48,926 nucleotides of DNA from CAZEAN01 sp964510225 (lineage in GTDB: Bacteria > Planctomycetota > Planctomycetia > Isosphaerales > Isosphaeraceae), in contig CAZEAN010000040.1 of assembly GCA_964510225.1 (NCBI GenBank), positions 1 through 48,926 on the forward strand, read 5' to 3'. The notes below the pieces were generated by a model. That model was not told where the DNA came from. It did not search any database and worked only from the letters and a program-made list of their open reading frames with translations. The position numbers were made by a program, and so were the translations under genes. Shown in pieces: positions 44,235 through 48,926 of the stretch (position 1 is the first letter of the stretch; each line of letters begins with the position of its first letter).

Positions 44235-45842
44235 ATGTCAAAGCTGCAAGTGAAGCAAGAGATCTTCCAGAAGGCAATCGAGCGTGCTGATTTGACCGAA
44301 ACGCAGATCGCGAACCTCAATCGATTGCATGCGTCGGCAGCGACCAAGAAAAGTTCGATCTCGATGGAGATCCAAAAGATCCCGCTTCCAATGCTCCATT
44401 CGTTGCTCGACGATAGCCGCTTAACTAGTAATCAGCGCACCCAGATCGCGATGCAAGTCTATGGGATGACCAAAGCCGAGGATGTTGACCGTGAGGAAAT
44501 CTACAATACCTCCGTGGCGAATCCTGTCGAGTTTGGATCCACTTTGATTCTCTTGGGCGGTCAATCCCCTAACGCGGAGTTTTTCCTCAACGATCGATGG
44601 TACCCGGTCATCCTCCAAATCCAATTCCTGGAAGATCATGATCGTCACATCACTCGTTCGGTCATCATTCAGATCCAATTGTCACTCTGCGATACCAGCT
44701 TCTGCTTTCGTTATCATGTCTTCTATGATTTTTTCTTGGACGAGTCAGGGAGAGTGACCGAACTAACTGTCCTGGATGTGCTCCGCAAGTTCAATCTCCG
44801 GAGGCTCCGGAGTGTCCCCGTCGACTTCAATCTCAAGCTCTTCCGAGCAGAGCGGACCTCACGGGATCAAGGGAAGCAAGCGCTCGTTACTGGACCTGTC
44901 TTGGTGAACGAAAGCCATCATTGGTGGTCTCGGATCGAGAGTCGGGCACTCGGGACTCCGGAATCCCCTCGGAAGGTAGTCATCGAGCCCGAATTAGAGG
45001 TCCAGGAGGGGAACCGTTACTACCACTCAAGTGGTGGCCATGATGGTGAAGGCGTCACCCGGCTCCCCTTTGTCCGAGTCTTTAGTCTCGAAACGAAGCG
45101 CTACGTGTACGCCGATGTTGATGATGTCGTTGAGTACGAATACGACGAAGATGCCATGAATCGGCTCCACCTTCCGGAAGGAATGCGCGCCGTGTTGGGA
45201 AAGGTCTTCGCAACAACGCCGGAACAGCTCTTTGGTGACTTGATCCGAGGGAAGCACGGTGGGGCCGTCATCCTCGCTTCAGGGAAACCCGGTGTTGGTA
45301 AGACGTTAACTGCTGAGGTCTACGCAGAGCAGACCCAACGACCGCTGTATGTCCTTGAACTCGGCGAACTCGGTACCAATGCCGCCCAAGTCGAAGAGAA
45401 CCTTCAGCGCGTTTTTACGCGAGTGAGTCGCTGGAACGCCGTTCTTCAGTTCGACGAGTGTGAGATCTTCCTCTCGAAGCGTGATTCTGATCTCGAACGC
45501 TCAGCGATCGTCGGGATCTTTCTCCGACTCCTTGATTACTACCGAGGGATCCTCTTTCTCACCACCAACCGTCCCGAAGTTCTCGATTACGCCATCTTGA
45601 GCCGTGTGATGCTCCACTTGGAATACCCAGACCTTGACGCTCCATCCCGAGAGGCGATCTGGAAGACAATGTTCCAAGAAGCGGGCCTGGAACTGATGGG
45701 GAATGACTTTACCTCCCTCTCTGAAGTCGAACTCAACGGTCGACAGATCCGTAACCTCACACGACTCGCTCGGATCATTCACCCCGAGCGCACGATCACG
45801 CTGGAGCAACTCCGCGAAGTCCTCCGCTTTGGTGTTCTGTGA
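44235..45842 (+). CDS. AAA ATPase with unknown N-terminal domain
   Basis: The 535-residue product has a C-terminal AAA module and a long N-terminal part of about 340 residues. Walker A is GKPGVGKT near residue 350, Walker B LQFDECEIF near 405, and sensor 1 FLTTNRPEVLD near 440; ILSRVMLHLEYPDLD resembles the arginine-containing region after it. Just before the AAA core, RYVYADVDDVVEYEYDEDAMNRLHLPEGMR resembles the linker of AAA proteins with DUF7025-type N-terminal regions. The first 70 residues look like a helical peptide-binding domain. It is probably a cytosolic remodelling ATPase; the substrate is unknown. AGGAG lies 9 bases upstream. The next gene is an ion channel remnant 199 bp downstream. 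Confidence 0.82.
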   Translation: MSKLQVKQEIFQKAIERADLTETQIANLNRLHASAATKKSSISMEIQKIPLPMLHSLLDDSRLTSNQRTQIAMQVYGMTKAEDVDREEIYNTSVANPVEFGSTLILLGGQSPNAEFFLNDRWYPVILQIQFLEDHDRHITRSVIIQIQLSLCDTSFCFRYHVFYDFFLDESGRVTELTVLDVLRKFNLRRLRSVPVDFNLKLFRAERTSRDQGKQALVTGPVLVNESHHWWSRIESRALGTPESPRKVVIEPELEVQEGNRYYHSSGGHDGEGVTRLPFVRVFSLETKRYVYADVDDVVEYEYDEDAMNRLHLPEGMRAVLGKVFATTPEQLFGDLIRGKHGGAVILASGKPGVGKTLTAEVYAEQTQRPLYVLELGELGTNAAQVEENLQRVFTRVSRWNAVLQFDECEIFLSKRDSDLERSAIVGIFLRLLDYYRGILFLTTNRPEVLDYAILSRVMLHLEYPDLDAPSREAIWKTMFQEAGLELMGNDFTSLSEVELNGRQIRNLTRLARIIHPERTITLEQLREVLRFGVL

Positions 45843-46041
45843 TTCTCTGATCGTTGCTCCTTCGTTGGCTGAGGGTTGTGGCTTCATGGACACCGCCCTC
45901 AACCATTCATACTGTACAAAAATATCAAACATCGTCACGTACGATTATTGCCAATGACGCAGCGACTTGAGCGAATGGCTCCTTGATCTGAAGAAAGGGA
46001 CAATCAAAACGACCCGATGGCGAGGAAAGTAGGGTGCAATC

Positions 46042-46964
46042 ATGGCTAGTTTTTTTCGATGGATTCGCGATGGTGCCTGGTTTCAAGGGTTCATTGTTCT
46101 CAGCATCCTGGCCGCAAGTGCCGTGGTCGGGCTCCGGACCTATCCGAGTGTGACTGAACAATTCGGACCTTGGCTGGAATTGATCGATCGTGTAACGCTG
46201 GGGATTTTCGTCGTCGAAATCGCAATCAAACTGGCTGCCGAAGGAAAGCGGCCTCTGCGCTACTTTCAAGACGGCTGGAATCTCTTTGATTTTATGATTG
46301 TTGCTGTCTGTTTCTTGCCCTTCCAAACGGGCTTTGCCAAAGTCCTCCGACTGTTGCGGATCCTCCGGGTCTTTCGACTGGTTACTCGAGTACCACGCTT
46401 CAGTTAATCGTCAATTCACTGATCAAGTGTTTTAGCTCGGTGGGTTATATCGGGATCTTGCTCCTGATCGTGATTTACAGCTATGCCGTCATCGGCGTCC
46501 GTCTCTTTGCAGAAGTGGACCCAATCCATTTTGGGACCTTGCATGAGTCGATGCTGACGATGTTCCAAGTAGTGACTTTGGAAGGCTGGCCTGAACTGCT
46601 GAGTGCTCAAATCGGAGCCGAGACTGGTCGAGGGATTGTCGCCGTCGCCTATTTCGTGTCGTTCATCCTGGTCGGCACGATGATTATGCTCAATCTCTTC
46701 ATTGGTCTGATCGTAAACAGCATGCACGAGGCCCAGGCCGAGATGGAAGCGGCCCGACTCGCCCGACTCCGGAACCGCGCGGGTCTTGCCAACGCCTCGC
46801 TTGAGGAAGAACTTGCCGAGCTTGAAGCCGCCATGAGCCGAGTTCAGCAACGCGTCCATCTGCTCCGGCGCCAAGTCCTCCAAGCCACCGATGACGAAGC
46901 CCAGGGTAACGGAACGGAAGCAGCACCGATGTCTGAACAGATCCCCGTGGATCATCCGGTCTGA
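46042..46964 (+). pseudogene. Voltage-gated sodium-channel (NaChBac/NavAb-type) gene split by one-base frameshift
   Basis: Two adjoining frames rebuild one bacterial sodium channel of about 307 residues. The first (46042-46407) holds S1-S4; S4 has Arg at every third position in LRLLRILRVFRLVTRVPR. Reading then stops at TAA 46405-46407. One missing base near 46396-46398 would continue in the third frame as LQLIVNSLIKCFSSVGYIG, then S5, the pore and S6 (MLNLFIGLIVNSMHEAQAE) and a C-terminal coiled coil ending at 46964. This continuation matches the S4-S5 linker of NaChBac/NavAb. The filter reads TLEGW instead of TLESW. No slippery heptamer is seen at the junction. It is a pseudogene, a phase-variable state or a sequencing error. 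AGGG precedes the ATG. Confidence 0.85.
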
Positions 46965-46975
46965 ACCAGAACTTA

Positions 46976-47033
46976 AGGTTGTGTCTCAGATTCCACTCTC
47001 AACCGATTGAGAGTGGCTGGCACAGCCTCTTTT
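46976..47033 (+). terminator. Rho-independent terminator after the channel gene
   Basis: An outer stem AGGTTGTG/CACAGCCT (46976-46983 and 47021-47028, one G-U pair) encloses a perfect inner hairpin CCACTCTCAA/TTGAGAGTGG (46993-47002 and 47007-47016) with loop CCGA. CTTTT follows at 47029-47033, then more AT-rich sequence. It ends transcription of the channel gene 12 bp after its stop. Confidence 0.75.
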
Positions 47034-47271
47034 GATTGATTACTTTACTACAATCAAAACAAGTCGAATTCTACAATAGAATTTATTATTGCAGACAATT
47101 ATATTCTGTAAATATGTACTGAAAGTTCACCAATAAGCTGTTGAATCCTAGAGTGAACTTCTTAGGATGGTGCTGCGCGTCTATGACGATCGATCGAACC
47201 GGGGTGGTACCCAAGATTGATTGTCCCTTTCTTGAACGCCAATCCAAATATTCGTCGGAGAAACACCAGAG
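47034..47271. promoter_or_regulatory. AT-rich intergenic region with competing inverted repeats before the sulfatase
   Basis: The rest of the gap is clearly more AT-rich than its surroundings, mainly 47034-47160. It contains AATTCTA/TAGAATT (47067-47083, loop CAA), AAGTTCAC/GTGAACTT (47123-47130 and 47153-47160) and ATCCTA/TAGGAT (47145-47150 and 47163-47168). The last two overlap, so they exclude each other or form a pseudoknot. The region should carry the promoter and leader of the sulfatase gene. No gene is seen. Confidence 0.45.
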
Positions 47272-48882
47272 ATGAATGCTCTGCTAGGTTGCCGAGTGGT
47301 GATCCTCGGTCTGGTGGTACTGTTTGCCACCACAGAACGAGCGATTGCCAATGCTGAACCGACCGGCCAGCAAGAGAAACCAAATATCCTCGTGATCTGG
47401 GGAGACGATATCGGCTGGTTTAACCCAAGTGCCTACCATCGAGGGATGATGGGTTATGAAACACCGAACATTGATCGGATTGCACGTGAAGGTCTGCTGT
47501 TCACCGCAGCCTATGGTCAGCAGAGTTGTACCGCTGGCCGCGCTGCCTTCCTTACGGGCCAGAATCCAGTCCGGACTGGATTAACGAAAGTTGGACTTCC
47601 TGGTGCCGACCTCGGCCTCCGCGCTGAGGATCCGACCCTCGCCGAACTTCTCAAGCCCCATGGTTACGTTACTGGCCAGTTTGGGAAAAACCACCTTGGT
47701 GACCGAAACGAGTTTCTCCCCACCGTCCACGGCTTTGATGAGTTCTTCGGCAACCTCTATCACCTCAACGCTGAGGAAGAACCAGAGAATGTTGACTATC
47801 CCAAGGACCCCGCCTTCAAGGAGCGGTTCGGTCCTCGAGGGGTCCTGCACAGCTTTGCGACTGAGGAGGAGGACTCGACCGTCGAACCTCGTTGGGGACC
47901 AGTCGGGAAACAGGAGATCGAAGACACCGGCCCCTTGACCCGAAAACGGATGGAGACCGTAGACCAAGAGTTCCTTGAGGCTTCGCTCGAATTCATCGAC
48001 AACGCCCATGAGAATGAGAAGCCTTTCTTGGTCTGGTTCAACTCCACCCGGATGCACATCTTCACGCACCTCAAGGAAGAGTCGGAAGGCAAGACCGGCC
48101 AGGGGATCTACGCCGACGGGATGGTGGAACATGACGGTCATGTTGGACAGCTGCTCGACAAGCTCGACGAGTTAGGTATCGCCGACAACACCATCGTGAT
48201 CTACTCCACCGACAATGGCGCTGAGGTCTTCTCGTGGCCTGACGGTGGTACAACCCCCTTCCGTGGTGAAAAAGCAACCTGCTGGGAAGGTGGCTTCCGC
48301 GTCCCTCAGATGATCCGATGGCCCGGTAAGATCCCCGCGGGCACCGTCTCGAACGGGATCATCTCCCACGAAGACTGGGTACCGACCCTCCTGGCTGCCG
48401 TCGGTGAACCAGACATCAAAGAAAAGCTCCTCGAAGGTCATGAGGCCGACGGAAAGTCATTCAAGGTCCACCTCGATGGCTTTGACCAAACCGAGATGCT
48501 CACAGGGGAGGGTCCTACTAAGCGCGAGTCGATGTTCTACTTTAATGACGACGGCGCTCTCTGTGCGTTGCGGTACAACGACTACAAGATCCACTTCTTG
48601 GAGCAACGGGCGGACGGCTTCGGTGTTTGGCAAGAGTCGTTTGTTCCCCTCCGATTCCCAAAGCTCTTCAACTTGCGGATGGACCCATTCGAACGTGCTG
48701 AGGAAGCGATGGACTATGCCCATTGGCGAGTCGAGCGGATGTACGTTGCCGTCCCGGCCCAAACTTACGTGGCTGAGTTCCTAGAAACCTTCCGCGACTT
48801 CCCCCCGCGCCAACGACCCTCCAGCTTTAATCTTGATGAAGTCATGGAGAAACTGAAACAGAACCCCTCCGCTAGCCAGTGA
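47272..48882 (+). CDS. Formylglycine-type arylsulfatase, exported
   Basis: The 536-residue product has a signal peptide ending near AIANAEP and a sulfatase domain starting at KPNILVIWGDDIGWFNPSAYHRG, which provides metal-binding Asp residues. The maturation motif is QQSCTAGRAAFLTGQNP, with Cys86 as the formylglycine precursor; Ala replaces the usual Pro, a known variant of the C-x-P/A-x-R motif. Other landmarks are GQFGKNHLGD, VWFNSTRMHIFTHL and YSTDNGAEVFSWPDGGTTPF, which forms the second metal site, followed by WEGGFRVPQMIRWPG. It is complete and probably acts on a sulfated ester outside the cytoplasm. GGAG lies about 11 bases before the ATG. The sequence after 48882 holds no gene. Confidence 0.93.
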   Translation: MNALLGCRVVILGLVVLFATTERAIANAEPTGQQEKPNILVIWGDDIGWFNPSAYHRGMMGYETPNIDRIAREGLLFTAAYGQQSCTAGRAAFLTGQNPVRTGLTKVGLPGADLGLRAEDPTLAELLKPHGYVTGQFGKNHLGDRNEFLPTVHGFDEFFGNLYHLNAEEEPENVDYPKDPAFKERFGPRGVLHSFATEEEDSTVEPRWGPVGKQEIEDTGPLTRKRMETVDQEFLEASLEFIDNAHENEKPFLVWFNSTRMHIFTHLKEESEGKTGQGIYADGMVEHDGHVGQLLDKLDELGIADNTIVIYSTDNGAEVFSWPDGGTTPFRGEKATCWEGGFRVPQMIRWPGKIPAGTVSNGIISHEDWVPTLLAAVGEPDIKEKLLEGHEADGKSFKVHLDGFDQTEMLTGEGPTKRESMFYFNDDGALCALRYNDYKIHFLEQRADGFGVWQESFVPLRFPKLFNLRMDPFERAEEAMDYAHWRVERMYVAVPAQTYVAEFLETFRDFPPRQRPSSFNLDEVMEKLKQNPSASQ

Positions 48883-48926
48883 TCCTTTGATGTCACTCTC
48901 GGACTCTGTGGACCTGTTCTGGCTGC

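Noticed and set aside
46390..46410. Programmed -1 frameshift in the sodium-channel gene
   Set aside because: No X-XXY-YYZ slippery heptamer or downstream pseudoknot is visible at the junction; a simple one-base loss explains the data.

Overview
The window reads as a chromosomal segment of a planctomycete (phylum Planctomycetota). The evidence is family content: two pairs of a Tat-exported DUF1501 protein with a PSCyt1/DUF1549/DUF1553 haem-motif protein, a DUF1559 prepilin-like protein followed by its usual small lipoprotein, three sulfatase-superfamily enzymes, and retropepsin-PDZ and DUF1579 proteins. The order or genus cannot be fixed from sequence alone. No rRNA, convincing tRNA, CRISPR array, insertion sequence or phage was seen. 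Most coding is housekeeping or envelope-related.

Layout. 1-5 kb: yidC (5' end missing or broken), mnmE and a secreted gamma-glutamyltransferase. 5-12.4 kb, minus strand: a four-gene run made of a membrane sulfatase-like enzyme with Thr at the nucleophile position, a phosphodiester glycosidase, a PSCyt1/DUF1553 protein and a DUF1501 protein. A perfect 19-bp palindrome separates this run from a divergent formylglycine-type sulfatase (12.6-14.1 kb). 14-18 kb: an unknown membrane protein, a small membrane protein, a cysteine desulfurase, and two minus-strand signalling-like genes, one of them an ethylene-receptor-like membrane domain without a kinase. 18.3-22 kb: an unknown membrane protein, a polysaccharide flippase and a bitopic protein. 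22-25 kb: two retropepsin-PDZ proteins and a DnaA-like ATPase with unusual DNA-reading residues. 25-31 kb, minus strand: the second DUF1501/PSCyt1 pair, then the DUF1559 gene and a lipoprotein gene.

31-35.6 kb: a SpoIIE-type phosphatase, then the rpsP-trmD-rplS translation operon. The operon is preceded by a long, strongly structured leader, and both of its ribosomal proteins carry long low-complexity tails. 35.7-42.2 kb: an outer-membrane block (FadL-like barrel and two tandem coiled-coil porins) and a polytopic membrane protein. 42.3-48.9 kb: ATP-type PEP carboxykinase with an upstream hairpin, an AAA ATPase, a bacterial voltage-gated sodium-channel gene broken by a one-base frameshift, a good intrinsic terminator, an AT-rich structured intergenic region and a final sulfatase.

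The most notable items are the candidate leader RNA of the rpsP operon, the kinase-less ethylene-receptor-like protein with a 20-bp-phased repeat at its 3' end, the divergent DnaA, and the pairing of a Thr-type sulfatase-fold enzyme with a phosphodiester glycosidase. All function calls come from reading motifs by eye; no database search was run.
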